Made by a program: the position numbers and the translations under genes | Assembly (NCBI RefSeq): GCF_000018605.1 | Contig: NC_010003.1 | Location: 1,154,501 to 1,218,500, forward strand | Reading direction: 5' to 3' | Length of the DNA stretch: 64,000 nt | Source of the DNA: Petrotoga mobilis SJ95 | GTDB taxonomy: Bacteria > Thermotogota > Thermotogae > Petrotogales > Petrotogaceae | In this document: piece by piece, positions 54,943-63,836 of the stretch | Numbering within the stretch: the first letter of the stretch is position 1 | How the letters are laid out: each line of letters opens with the position of its first letter | Notes under the pieces: generated by a model | The model's database searches: none | The model's input: the letters and a program-made list of their open reading frames with translations, nothing else | Told to the model about the DNA's origin: nothing

Positions 54943-55941
54943 TTATTTCAACACCTCAACTTTGTAAACATTAGCAGAGAGCTCTTCTAAAAACTTTTCC
55001 ATTTCCCTTTGTGTGGAAATAACCTCAACTATCAAAGTCCCATAGGGATTGTCTTTCAAATGTTCTATCTTACCGTAAAGTATATTCAATGTGATGTCAT
55101 ATTTTTTGGTAATATTATGTAAGATAGGTTCATGTGTCTTTTCTCCCCAAAAAACTATCTTTATCAACCTATCGTTTTCTCCCTTAACCACCTCTTTTAC
55201 CCTTTTCCAATCTATGTTTATTTCTTGATAAAATTCTTTATTCAGTTCATTTTCTTTTTCAATAAAAAACTCGTGAACTTTACCAAAAAAATCAACGGTT
55301 CCATTTTTTAAATAAACAACTTTATCACAAATCTTTTTAATCACATCCATCTCATGAGTAACAATCAAAATTGACTTTTTCATACTCTTATTGATTTCCA
55401 ATATAAGATCTAAAATTCTCTGTGTTGTGCTTGGATCTAAAGATGATGTGGGTTCATCAAACAAAATAATATCAGGATTATTTATCAATGCCCTTGCTAT
55501 AGCTGTTCTTTGCTTCTCTCCTCCCGATAACTGTGAAGGATAAGAATCCTTTTTATGAAGAAGGTTGACCTCTTCCAATAACTTATTAACACGAACTTCT
55601 ATTTCTTTTTTAGGTACCTTTTCAATTTCAAGGGGAAGAGACACATTTTCATATACCGTTCTAGAACTCAACAAGTTGAAATGTTGGAATACTATACTAA
55701 TCTTTTTTCTCACGTTTCTCAATTGGTTATTATTTAATTTTGTTAGATCTACTTTATCCAAGAAAATTTCCCCGGAAGTAGGAGGTTGGAGCAGGTTCAT
55801 CGTTCTCAAAAGAGACGTTTTACCCGCTCCAGATAACCCTATAATCCCCAGAATTTCTCCATCTTCAACTGTAAAATTTACGTTTTTTAAGACATGATTT
55901 TTGTCATCATATATGAGATTAAGATTTTTTATTGTTAACAA
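54943..55941 (-). CDS. metN: methionine ABC transporter ATP-binding protein
   Basis: 332 aa, TTG start after AAGGAG. Walker A GLSGAGKTS, Q-loop IVFQHFNLLSSRTVYEN (the MetN-type sequence), signature LSGGEKQRTAIARAL, Walker B IILFDEPTSSLDP and switch IVTHEM. The C-terminal 80 residues are a NIL (C2/ACT-like) domain (KIVFWGEKTHEPILHNITKKYDI...), where methionine binds to inhibit transport. Confidence 0.95.
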   Translation of the reverse strand: MLTIKNLNLIYDDKNHVLKNVNFTVEDGEILGIIGLSGAGKTSLLRTMNLLQPPTSGEIFLDKVDLTKLNNNQLRNVRKKISIVFQHFNLLSSRTVYENVSLPLEIEKVPKKEIEVRVNKLLEEVNLLHKKDSYPSQLSGGEKQRTAIARALINNPDIILFDEPTSSLDPSTTQRILDLILEINKSMKKSILIVTHEMDVIKKICDKVVYLKNGTVDFFGKVHEFFIEKENELNKEFYQEINIDWKRVKEVVKGENDRLIKIVFWGEKTHEPILHNITKKYDITLNILYGKIEHLKDNPYGTLIVEVISTQREMEKFLEELSANVYKVEVLK

Positions 55942-55975
55942 CTACGTTTCTCCTTTTGTATTATTTTATGAAAGT

Positions 55976-56803
55976 TCAAAATACAGGTACTACCGCACCA
56001 TTATAATTTTCTAAAATAAATTTTCTAACCTTATCGGTTGTTAAAACTTCAACCAAAGCTTTTACTAGTTCATCGTCGACACGGCTTTCTTTTACAGCTA
56101 TTACGTTGGCATATGGAGATTGAGCCCCTTCAAAGAATACCGCATCTTCCAATGGATTCAACCCAGCTTCTATAGCATAATTTGTGTTAATTATAGCCCC
56201 GACAACATTTTTATCTTCCTTATAAGTCCTAGGCAAATACGGTGCTTCAAGCTCTTTGAATACCAAACCGTATGGATTTTCAACAATATCCTTGATAGTT
56301 GCCACTAAAGGATCCTCTCTCTCCCTAAGCTTAATCACTCCATATTCTTGAAGAAGCAACAAAGATCTACCTTCGTTGGTAACATCGTTAGGAACTATGA
56401 TTAAATCGCCTTTTTTAAGGTCCTTTAACTCTTTCTTTAAATAAAACCCCATAGGTTCAACATGGATCTTAGCGACAGATACCAAATCTGGCAGCTTACG
56501 TTCCCTTTTAAAAGTTTCTAAATATGGTTCATGCTGAAAGTAATTCGCATCTATAGAACCGTCTTCCAAAGCCAAATTAGGTTGAACATAATCTGTAAAA
56601 ATCACTATCTCCAGTTCGACACCCGTTTTTTCTTTGAAATCATCTTTTACGAACTCTAAGATCTCGGCATGGGGAACTGGAGTAGCTCCAACTTTGAAGG
56701 TATTACCACCAAGACCAAACAAAGCATACCCTTCCACGAAAAACAATGTTAAAAAAACAAATAATGAAACCAAAACCTTTACTACACTCTTACTTCTTTT
56801 CAT
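55976..56803 (-). CDS. metQ: methionine-binding periplasmic protein
   Basis: 275 aa, NlpA/MetQ family: FKVGATPVPHAEILEFVKDDF, EIVIFTDYVQPNLALEDGSIDANYFQHEPYL and PNDVTNEGRSLLLLQ. The signal sequence (SVVKVLVSLFVFLTLFFVEGYA) lacks a lipobox Cys, so it is a soluble periplasmic form. First gene of metQ-metN-metI, downstream of a SAM riboswitch. Confidence 0.94.
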   Translation of the reverse strand: MKRSKSVVKVLVSLFVFLTLFFVEGYALFGLGGNTFKVGATPVPHAEILEFVKDDFKEKTGVELEIVIFTDYVQPNLALEDGSIDANYFQHEPYLETFKRERKLPDLVSVAKIHVEPMGFYLKKELKDLKKGDLIIVPNDVTNEGRSLLLLQEYGVIKLREREDPLVATIKDIVENPYGLVFKELEAPYLPRTYKEDKNVVGAIINTNYAIEAGLNPLEDAVFFEGAQSPYANVIAVKESRVDDELVKALVEVLTTDKVRKFILENYNGAVVPVF

Positions 56804-56908
56804 ACTAAATCCCTCCCTCGTAATATATGTTTTAGTGCCCTGTCACCCCGTAACCCTTTTAAAATCATAATCTTATTCTTGAAAAAACTCTCTAATTAGA
56901 ACTTTATA

Positions 56909-56941
56909 TAAAAAACCTCTTCCGGTAGAATGGAAGAGGTT
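56909..56941 (-). terminator. riboswitch expression-platform terminator
   Basis: On the minus strand AACCTCTTCC (56941-56932) pairs with GGAAGAGGTT (56923-56914), then a T tract. The upstream GGAGAGG (P1 side) can pair with CCTCTTCC as antiterminator. Confidence 0.9.
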
Positions 56942-56965
56942 TATATTTTATGATTTTTATCCTCT

Positions 56966-57075
56966 CCTTATCTCCCAGAATTTCTCTGCAGGATTTAGCA
57001 CCATTGCATAATTTTGTTAAATTATGCAGGTTGCCGGGCTTCTTCGGGCCAGTCCCTCCGCCTCTCTCGATAAGG
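56966..57075 (-). promoter_or_regulatory. SAM-I (S-box) riboswitch
   Basis: Minus-strand aptamer: P1 CCTTATC (57075-57069) with GATAAGG (56972-56966), then the conserved AGAGAGGCGGAGGGACTGG, the CCCGAAGAAGCCCGGCAACC kink-turn/P2 block, an AT-rich P3 stem (GCATAATTT/AAATTATGC) and the AATGGTGCTAAATCC J3/4-P4 block. Precedes a terminator and metQNI, so SAM shuts off methionine uptake. Confidence 0.96.
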
Positions 57076-57099
57076 AATCAAAACTTATTAATTTAACCT

Positions 57100-57128
57100 A
57101 TACTATCATATTTCTTTTTGAAAGTCAA
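57100..57128 (-). promoter_or_regulatory. sigma-A promoter of the SAM riboswitch-metQNI unit
   Basis: Minus-strand TTGACT (57128-57123), 17-base spacer, TAGTAT (57105-57100). The -35 overlaps the stop codon of the flavodiiron gene. Confidence 0.8.
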
Positions 57129-58324
57129 GCCAATTTTATCTCTTTTGCCATCGCTTTTGCCAATTCACTTAATTTCTTAAAATCTTCCTCTTTTGCGGAT
57201 AACCTTGCTTCAACGGGTTCAGCAACAAGCGGCCATTTCATTTGCTCATTGTACTTAACTATAGTAGATACTCCGCCTCCGCTCCAACCATATGTACCAA
57301 AGATACCTAAAACATGATTTTTTATATTGGTATGGGATAACCATTGAACTAACGATTCCATATAAGGAAAAAGACCTTGGTTATACGTTGAGCTTCCAAG
57401 TATTAGCCCCTTGTATCTCCAAATCTCGTTAATTATATAAGAAATATGCGTTTTTGATACATTCATTATTTTGATCTTTTTAATGCCTTCTTCAGCCAAT
57501 TTTCTTGCAACATAATCTGCCATTTCTTCTGTATTACCATACATCGAACCGTAAGCTATTACAACACCTTCTTCGGTTTCGTATTTACTCCATTTATCAT
57601 ACAAAGAATAAATTCTCTCTGGATTTTTTCTCCAAATTGGTCCATGTGTAGAAGCGATTATTTTTATATCTATATTAGCTTCATTCAATTTATTTAACGC
57701 CCTTTGTACCATAGGAGAGAACTTTCCGACTATATTAGAAAAATATCTTCTGATTTCATCTTCGAAGAAATCTATTTTTACTTCATCGTCAAATATTCCT
57801 CCATCTAAGGTTCCAAAGCCGCCAAAGGCATCCCCTGAGAACAAAATTTTATCCGTTTCATCATAGGTCACCATCGTTTCTGGCCAATGAACCATTGGAG
57901 TTAAGTAAAACTTCAGATTATGCTTTCCTAAATTCAGAGATTCACCATCTTTTATCTCGTGAAAATTATCTTTAACCTTATAAAGGTTTTCTATAAATTG
58001 AAAAGTGGTTCTATTACCTACAATTTTTAAATTGGGAAATTTTTGCAAAAGTTCTGGAATAGCTCCAGAATGATCAGGCTCCATATGGTTGATGATTAAA
58101 TAATCAAGAGGTTTACCGTTTAAAAGATGCCTGATTTTATCAAAAAATTCAGTCACCTTCCATTCTTTAACCGTATCGATTAAAGCTGTTTTTTCATCTA
58201 AGATTAAATAAGAATTATAGCTAACCCCTCTTTCAAGGGGCCATAAACCTTCAAAAAGCTGAGTGTCTCTGTCGTTTACCCCAACATAGTAAATACTATC
58301 GCTAATTTTTATGGAAACATTCAT
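57125..58324 (-). CDS. flavodiiron protein (A-type flavoprotein)
   Basis: 399 aa, a two-domain FprA-type protein. The metallo-beta-lactamase-like domain has the diiron ligands HMEPDHSG (near residue 80), the His in LTPMVHWPE, FSGDAFGGFG and STHGPIW. The flavodoxin domain starts at YGSMYGNTEEMADYV and binds FMN. It reduces O2 (or NO) to water with electrons from rubredoxin or F420-like donors, protecting an anaerobe. Strong SD GGAGGATG. No terminator separates it from the riboswitch downstream. Confidence 0.95.
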   Translation of the reverse strand: MNVSIKISDSIYYVGVNDRDTQLFEGLWPLERGVSYNSYLILDEKTALIDTVKEWKVTEFFDKIRHLLNGKPLDYLIINHMEPDHSGAIPELLQKFPNLKIVGNRTTFQFIENLYKVKDNFHEIKDGESLNLGKHNLKFYLTPMVHWPETMVTYDETDKILFSGDAFGGFGTLDGGIFDDEVKIDFFEDEIRRYFSNIVGKFSPMVQRALNKLNEANIDIKIIASTHGPIWRKNPERIYSLYDKWSKYETEEGVVIAYGSMYGNTEEMADYVARKLAEEGIKKIKIMNVSKTHISYIINEIWRYKGLILGSSTYNQGLFPYMESLVQWLSHTNIKNHVLGIFGTYGWSGGGVSTIVKYNEQMKWPLVAEPVEARLSAKEEDFKKLSELAKAMAKEIKLA

Positions 58325-58601
58325 ACTTTCATCCTCCTTTGAATTTTAAGTTTTAAAGTTAGCTTACTCAACTTCTCTAATATTTTGTCGTTCTGATTTT
58401 GATATAATCGAATGAGGTAGGAATCTTTTCCAGCCTTTTCTTCAAAATATATTTTATCACATAATCCAGCTCATTTTATGGTTGATTTTAACTAACTTTC
58501 ACCTTACAAATCGTTAAATTGTTTGAAGTTCCTTTTTTTTCAAGGCAATATTATCAAAATAAAACAATTCAAAATTTTGTAAATTATTATCTTTTTTGTC
58601 G

Positions 58602-58610
58602 TGTTATAAT
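58602..58610 (+). promoter_or_regulatory. extended -10 promoter candidate of zwf-pgl
   Basis: TGTTATAAT, 204 bases before zwf; a transcript from here would carry the G-rich repeat in its 5' leader. Confidence 0.5.
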
Positions 58611-58656
58611 GTAAATAACGATTGAATTATAAAATATTCTAGAAACACTGTGGGGT

Positions 58657-58682
58657 GGGGAGCGGGGCGAAGGGGCGCTAAA
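58657..58682 (+). repeat. dispersed G-rich repeat, copy 2 (upstream of zwf)
   Basis: Identical to 29753-29778 over 26 bases. With the preceding GGGGT it forms four runs of G4 with loops of 1, 3 and 4 bases, a textbook quadruplex motif. Confidence 0.9.
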
Positions 58683-58813
58683 GCAGACTAGATTTAACTT
58701 AGATTGATGCAGGTGTTTTCAAAATTTTTGAATTCTAAAAAATCTGTTTAAAGTAGCTTTTAGTGTTTCTAAGGACAATAAAATATTCTATAGAAAGAGG
58801 TGGACATTAGTAC

Positions 58814-60376
58814 ATGGACCAAATAACAAAACATCTTTCAAGAAAAAATATTTGTGAAGAAATAAAACCCGGGGCCTCTTCCTTAATAATATTTGGAGCC
58901 TCAGGAGATTTAACTTTTAGAAAATTAATCCCTTCTATATATACGTTGTTCAAAAAGAACCTTTTACCCAACGAATTTTTCTTACTGGGAGTAGCTAGGT
59001 CTAAATTCACCGAGGAGGAATACCGCCAAGAAATAAAAAATAGATTATTGGAAGAAAACGAAGATAACTTTATAATTTCAAAATTCATTGAAAAAGTCTT
59101 TTACATTTCAGGTTTCTACGACGATGATTCCCTGTACCTGGATCTAAAAAATAAACTAAATTATTTAGATAAAGTTTTTAACACCCACGAAAATCATCTT
59201 TTTTATCTTTCAACACCTCCAAACGTCTATTTAGAAATAATTAAACGTTTGGGGAAGTTTAACTTGACCAAAGAAAGTGAAAATTCTTATTCAAGAATAA
59301 TAATAGAAAAACCTTTTGGCAGTAATTTTAACACATCCAAAGAATTAGACGAGGAACTTCATAAGTATCTAAATGAAACCCAAATATACAGAATTGATCA
59401 TTATCTTGGTAAAGAGACCGTTCAAAATATAATGATGCTCAGATTTGCAAACATTGTTTTTGAACCCATATGGAATTACAAATACATAGATAACGTTCAG
59501 ATAACTGTTGCTGAAACATTAGGCGTAGAACATAGGGCTGGATACTTTGAACAAGCTGGTTTATTAAGAGACATGTTTCAAAACCATATGATGCAGCTTT
59601 TAACTTTGGTAGCTATGGAACCTCCTGCATCCCTTGAAGATACAAGCGTCAGGGACGAAAAAACAAAACTGTTGAAAGCTATAAGACCATTTGAAAAAGA
59701 AAAAATAAACGAATACTTTGTAAGGGGCCAATATATTGAGGGAATGATCAATGGAAAAGAAGTTCCAGCTTATAAAGAAGAAAAGAATGTTAATCCAGAC
59801 TCCTTTGTAGAAACATTTGTAGCGGCTAAATTTTTAATCGATAATTGGAGATGGAGCGGGGTGCCTTTCTATTTAAGGGCAGGAAAAAGGTTGAAAAGAA
59901 AAGTTACAGAAATCGCCATAATCTTTAAAGACGTCCCTCATTCGATATTTGCTAAAAACGATATAACCTTAGAGAAAAATGCTCTCATTTTAAATATACA
60001 ACCAGATGAAGGATTTTCACTGAAGATCCAAGCCAAACAACCTGGCTCCAAGCTTTGTTTGAACACGCTAACCATGGATTTCAATTACGACGAATTCTTC
60101 AAATTCAAAGGTCCAGATGCTTATGAAAGGCTACTTTTGGATGCCATGTTGGGAGATCAAACACTTTTTGTAAGAAGTGACGCTATGGAAATTTCATGGA
60201 AAATCTTCACCCCTGTTTTAGAAAAATGGGAAGAAGAAAAACACAATGGATTGAGATTATACAAAGCTGGTACCTGGGGACCAAAAGAATCTTTTGAACT
60301 ATTATCAAAAGACAACAGAAGTTGGCGTAACTTAGACTTTGAAAGCGAGAATCTGTATGAAAGCAAAATTTTTTGA
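58814..60376 (+). CDS. zwf: glucose-6-phosphate 1-dehydrogenase
   Basis: 520 aa. NAD(P)-binding start IIFGASGDLTFRKLIPSIY, the catalytic/substrate motif RIDHYLGKETVQNIM, MFQNHMMQLLTLVAMEPP and VPFYLRAGKRL. It oxidises G6P to 6-phosphogluconolactone at the head of the oxidative pentose phosphate route. The SD AAGAGGTGG precedes the ATG. It overlaps pgl by 20 bp. Confidence 0.97.
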   Translation: MDQITKHLSRKNICEEIKPGASSLIIFGASGDLTFRKLIPSIYTLFKKNLLPNEFFLLGVARSKFTEEEYRQEIKNRLLEENEDNFIISKFIEKVFYISGFYDDDSLYLDLKNKLNYLDKVFNTHENHLFYLSTPPNVYLEIIKRLGKFNLTKESENSYSRIIIEKPFGSNFNTSKELDEELHKYLNETQIYRIDHYLGKETVQNIMMLRFANIVFEPIWNYKYIDNVQITVAETLGVEHRAGYFEQAGLLRDMFQNHMMQLLTLVAMEPPASLEDTSVRDEKTKLLKAIRPFEKEKINEYFVRGQYIEGMINGKEVPAYKEEKNVNPDSFVETFVAAKFLIDNWRWSGVPFYLRAGKRLKRKVTEIAIIFKDVPHSIFAKNDITLEKNALILNIQPDEGFSLKIQAKQPGSKLCLNTLTMDFNYDEFFKFKGPDAYERLLLDAMLGDQTLFVRSDAMEISWKIFTPVLEKWEEEKHNGLRLYKAGTWGPKESFELLSKDNRSWRNLDFESENLYESKIF

Positions 60377-61055
60377 TGATCCCGAAACGTTTCACAATGA
60401 AGCTGTAAATTTAATTTATAAGCTATATGAAGAGAGCATAGAAAAAAATAAACTATTCACCTTAATGCTCTCAGGCGGAAGAACACCACTTCCAATTTAC
60501 GAAAAATTGGCATCTGAGTACAAAGATAAAATAAATTGGGAGAAGGTCCACATTTTTTGGGGAGACGAAAGATACGTCGATCAAAAAAGTGAAGACAGTA
60601 ATTACAAATGGGCACACGATTTGCTAATAAGCAAAATTAATATTCCAACAAATAATGTACATAGGATAAAAACAGAACTACCTATAGAAAAAGCATCACA
60701 AGAGTGCGAAAAAGAGATAATCAATTTTTTTGGAGAACAAAATCCCCTTTTTGATCTGATATTACTAGGCATAGGAGAAGATGGCCACACGGTATCTTTG
60801 TTCCCTTCAAGTGACACTTTAAAAGAAAACAAAAAGCTATTCACAGTCACACCACCTTCTGGAACACCTAAAGTACCAAGAATTACCGCCACTTACAAAT
60901 TGTTGAACAATGCAAGAAATATTCTTTTTCTAAGTTCATACAAAAGAAAAGAGCAGGTAATAGATGAAATCCTAAACAACCCAAAGATAGCAGAAGAAAA
61001 ATATCCTGCTGCAAAAATAAAAGTTAAAAATACTTATTTTTTTATAAAAATATAG
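60357..61055 (+). CDS. pgl: 6-phosphogluconolactonase
   Basis: 232 aa, DevB type. The ATG at 60357 lies inside the zwf end; a TTG at 60339 lacks an SD. Blocks: LMLSGGRTPLPIYEKLA, HIFWGDERYVDQKSEDSNYKWA, LILLGIGEDGHTVSLFP and PPSGTPKVPRITATYKLLN. It hydrolyses the lactone made by Zwf, in the usual coupled gene pair. Confidence 0.95.
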   Translation: MKAKFFDDPETFHNEAVNLIYKLYEESIEKNKLFTLMLSGGRTPLPIYEKLASEYKDKINWEKVHIFWGDERYVDQKSEDSNYKWAHDLLISKINIPTNNVHRIKTELPIEKASQECEKEIINFFGEQNPLFDLILLGIGEDGHTVSLFPSSDTLKENKKLFTVTPPSGTPKVPRITATYKLLNNARNILFLSSYKRKEQVIDEILNNPKIAEEKYPAAKIKVKNTYFFIKI

Positions 61056-61075
61056 GGACTGTTTTACAGTCCCTA
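61053..61075. terminator. terminator hairpin after pgl
   Basis: Perfect 9-bp stem TAGGGACTG/CAGTCCCTA with a 5-base loop. The T-richness is modest on the plus side and stronger on the minus side, so it can serve both convergent genes. Confidence 0.75.
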
Positions 61076-61134
61076 TTAATTTAATAATTATCAAAAGCAA
61101 AGATCTCTTTGTATATGTAGAAGGGAGAGACTAG

Positions 61135-62415
61135 CTAAAATTCTGCAACCATTGATATCGAAAGGTACTTATCCTCATTAAAAGTTGCTAAATCTGCTGT
61201 ATCTATAATATTTCCGAATAATAGCATTAACTCGACTGGCATTTCTTCATTCGCTGCTTTGAAGTTAACATCGTATCCAAAATTCTCATCTGCGTTGTAG
61301 TAAACATCTCCACCAATTCTAAAAGATTCTAAGAACTCGTAACCGCCACCAACCTTAAGAGCATAAAAATTGCCCTCTTCCATTTCATAATAAACAGCTG
61401 CATCCAAATCAAAGCTTTGATAATTTGCTATGGCTTCAGCAGTTACGTCTTTATTTGAATTTGAATATTTCAATTTAACTGAAAACGTATCTTCTTTTTC
61501 GTAACCTACTGACACTTTATCGAATTCAAAATCTTCGAGATCGACTTCACCGTATAAACCATATGCATCAGCCCTAACAACCAAAGAAGTTGCATCCACG
61601 GTATCGAACAAAGCACTTAGAGCATACTTATCCGTAGAATAAGAACCAAAGATTCCAGATTTAAACTTATCGTTTTGAGAAAATAGATCTAATCCTACAT
61701 TAAAATTGTTCCAATTTAAGAAAATAGCAAAACCGGCAAGACTCTCTTCAGGATTTTCGTAATCAAAATTATATTTTGAATTTACTTCTGTCTTATAAAA
61801 TGCACCAAAAGAATACATATCTTGTAGCCATAACGCTTTCATACCGTAAACCTTAAACTGGTAGTTAGAAGATGAAGCGCCTATTTTTAATTCTAAATCG
61901 GTGTTTTCAATATCTGGATTTATGCTCAATATAACCTCATTTGAAACAACTGGATCGCTTAAAAACCCTGTCTCTTCCTCTAATTTAGCTTTTAAATTAA
62001 ATTCATATTCTCCTGAAATAATGGACGTTTTCTCTGCTGCTGCTTCAGCCGCAGGCGCAGCGATTTGCAGCTCTCCATTCACTAAAACCAACTCAAAGGA
62101 AGAGTTCCTTCCCCCATATGGGTCTGGCACGTAATCAGGAGATTCCGGATCCTCGTACCAATCAGTTCCATTTACTACGTATTTGTATTCATAAACACCA
62201 GGTTGTAAATCATCTGCTACATAAATCCAAACCCCATCAATGTATTCCATTTCCCAAGCGGTCGTACTCCAGTTATTGAAAGTCCCTGCTAAAAATACCG
62301 TATCAGCGGTTTCATTTTCATATTCAAAAATTACTTTGCCATCCTCAACATATACCTCAGAGAAAGAAACCACTACCAACAAAGAAAATAAAAGAACAAA
62401 AACTATTTTTTTCAT
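61135..62415 (-). CDS. outer-membrane barrel-like protein with N-terminal AMPK/CBM48-type glycogen-binding domain
   Basis: 426 aa. Signal peptide KKIVFVLLFSLLVVVSFS. Residues 20-105 are an E-set/CBM48 domain: VIFEYENETADTVFLAGTFNNWS, WEMEYIDGVWIYVADDLQPGVYEYKYVVNGTDW and DPYGGRNS, with the Trp and Asn positions that bind alpha-glucan in AMPK beta-type modules. An Ala/Glu linker (APAAEAAAEK) leads to about 290 residues of alternating amphipathic strands that end in Phe (SISMVAEF), the usual beta-barrel C-terminal signal. Inference: a surface or toga barrel that binds starch or glycogen. SD GGAGGTGG. Confidence 0.72.
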   Translation of the reverse strand: MKKIVFVLLFSLLVVVSFSEVYVEDGKVIFEYENETADTVFLAGTFNNWSTTAWEMEYIDGVWIYVADDLQPGVYEYKYVVNGTDWYEDPESPDYVPDPYGGRNSSFELVLVNGELQIAAPAAEAAAEKTSIISGEYEFNLKAKLEEETGFLSDPVVSNEVILSINPDIENTDLELKIGASSSNYQFKVYGMKALWLQDMYSFGAFYKTEVNSKYNFDYENPEESLAGFAIFLNWNNFNVGLDLFSQNDKFKSGIFGSYSTDKYALSALFDTVDATSLVVRADAYGLYGEVDLEDFEFDKVSVGYEKEDTFSVKLKYSNSNKDVTAEAIANYQSFDLDAAVYYEMEEGNFYALKVGGGYEFLESFRIGGDVYYNADENFGYDVNFKAANEEMPVELMLLFGNIIDTADLATFNEDKYLSISMVAEF

Positions 62416-62443
62416 CTTTCCACCTCCATATTCTCCCTATTTT

Positions 62444-63826
62444 TTAAAAATTGAAAGTAGTAGTAACACCTATTTGTTTTTTAAACGATAAAACATTGTC
62501 AAAGTCGCCATTGCCTATATAAAATTTGATATTACCTTTTGGCACATAGTAAGTTATCTCGCCGTATGCAGTGAAATATTTCTCGATGATCCCTTGTATA
62601 TACTGAACTTTTGCCATAGCGGAAAATTGATCAAAGTTCCTTGAAATATCTGCATAATAAAGTTCTCCCAACGATTGAAAAGATTCTTCTGAAACTGGAT
62701 TACCAAAAGCATATTTAATATTACCTTTAAAATCAAAAAGGTCATAATTCCCTTCTAAATACAACCTAAAGGGTTTGTATGAGGTAATTTCACTCCAATC
62801 ATCCTCCCATCCTCTCTTGTAAATTGATGCTTTGTAGGAAGTTAAAAATGGGATAGAAAGATCTTGGCTATAGGTAATTGACATTTCTGATCCATCCATC
62901 ACGAAATCGGAGAAGGTACCATCGAAATCTCCAGATACATACAACTCTAAATTGTCGATGTATAAATTAGTTCTAAGTCTATCTATATAGGTTTCGGTGC
63001 CAAAATCCAACTCCAATTTATTTGTCAATCTTATATCGTTGTAGGAACTTTCCAAATATATGTTTTCCATTAAACTATTTGGAGAATATCCTTTATAAAA
63101 ATTATCTGAAATGTATGTTGTATTGAAATTATACTCAAATTCACCTAATTCTCCTCTTACCCCACCAAACAAAAGATAATTATCTTCTATACTATATGAA
63201 GGGGTTTCTACATCTTGTTGATAAGAAACAACGACTTCTCCGTAAGGTTTTACACCTTCAAAAGTTCCAACATTGAAATCAAATCCCATCATCTCATTAT
63301 AATCTAAAGATTCGTTTTTGTAATCTTTCAAATATAAAACGCTTGAATTTACTCCTCCAAGCTCAGGAAGCCTATAATACAACAAATTAAAAAGATACCC
63401 ACTTTTATCTACCGCATAGAAATTCATATTACCAAAGTTATCTAAATCAGCATACAACTTTAGACCATTCACAGATCCAACCTTTTCATTGTTGATTATT
63501 TTCAACCAATCATCCGTTGAAACACTTTTTCTGTTCCAATAAGTAGTGAGATCTAAGTTCTCTAATTCATATGTAAATTCGGAAGAAGAAACCCACAACT
63601 GATCGCTTGAATCCTTGTTTAAATTGAATTCGCCACGCAAGCCTTCACCAAAGAATTTAAAATAAAGATCTGCTTTGTTGAAATTATCATAGAACGAGGC
63701 GTCTTCTTCATCTGAGTAATCATAATTTAAATTTAATTCTACACTTCCATTGAGATTAATACTTCCAAAGAATATGGTTGCAATCACAATCATCAAAAAA
63801 ATTAATGGAGTTTTTTTATTTCTCAC
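62444..63826 (-). CDS. outer-membrane beta-barrel-like protein
   Basis: 460 aa. The GTG at 63826 follows GTGAGGTG by six bases; a TTG at 63850 precedes that SD. Signal sequence PLIFLMIVIATIFFGSINLNG, then alternating hydrophobic/aromatic strands throughout and the terminal barrel signal TTTFNF. Rich in Tyr, Asn and Asp. No enzymatic motif; it resembles the large family of Thermotogales outer-membrane proteins of unknown cargo. 28 bp upstream of the CBM48-barrel gene on the same transcript. Confidence 0.7.
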   Translation of the reverse strand: MRNKKTPLIFLMIVIATIFFGSINLNGSVELNLNYDYSDEEDASFYDNFNKADLYFKFFGEGLRGEFNLNKDSSDQLWVSSSEFTYELENLDLTTYWNRKSVSTDDWLKIINNEKVGSVNGLKLYADLDNFGNMNFYAVDKSGYLFNLLYYRLPELGGVNSSVLYLKDYKNESLDYNEMMGFDFNVGTFEGVKPYGEVVVSYQQDVETPSYSIEDNYLLFGGVRGELGEFEYNFNTTYISDNFYKGYSPNSLMENIYLESSYNDIRLTNKLELDFGTETYIDRLRTNLYIDNLELYVSGDFDGTFSDFVMDGSEMSITYSQDLSIPFLTSYKASIYKRGWEDDWSEITSYKPFRLYLEGNYDLFDFKGNIKYAFGNPVSEESFQSLGELYYADISRNFDQFSAMAKVQYIQGIIEKYFTAYGEITYYVPKGNIKFYIGNGDFDNVLSFKKQIGVTTTFNF

Positions 63827-63836
63827 CAATTTCACC

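Larger units (their letters stand above)
58325..58813. other. 489-bp non-coding region between fprA and zwf
   Basis: Divergent region. It holds an extended -10 (TGTTATAAT, 58602-58610) pointing to zwf, the second full copy of the G-rich repeat at 58657-58682, an inverted repeat TAGAAACACT (58640-58649)/AGTGTTTCTA (58762-58771) flanking it, and a 12-base direct repeat TAAAATATTCTA (58630-58641 and 58779-58790). No gene is seen in it. Confidence 0.7.
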
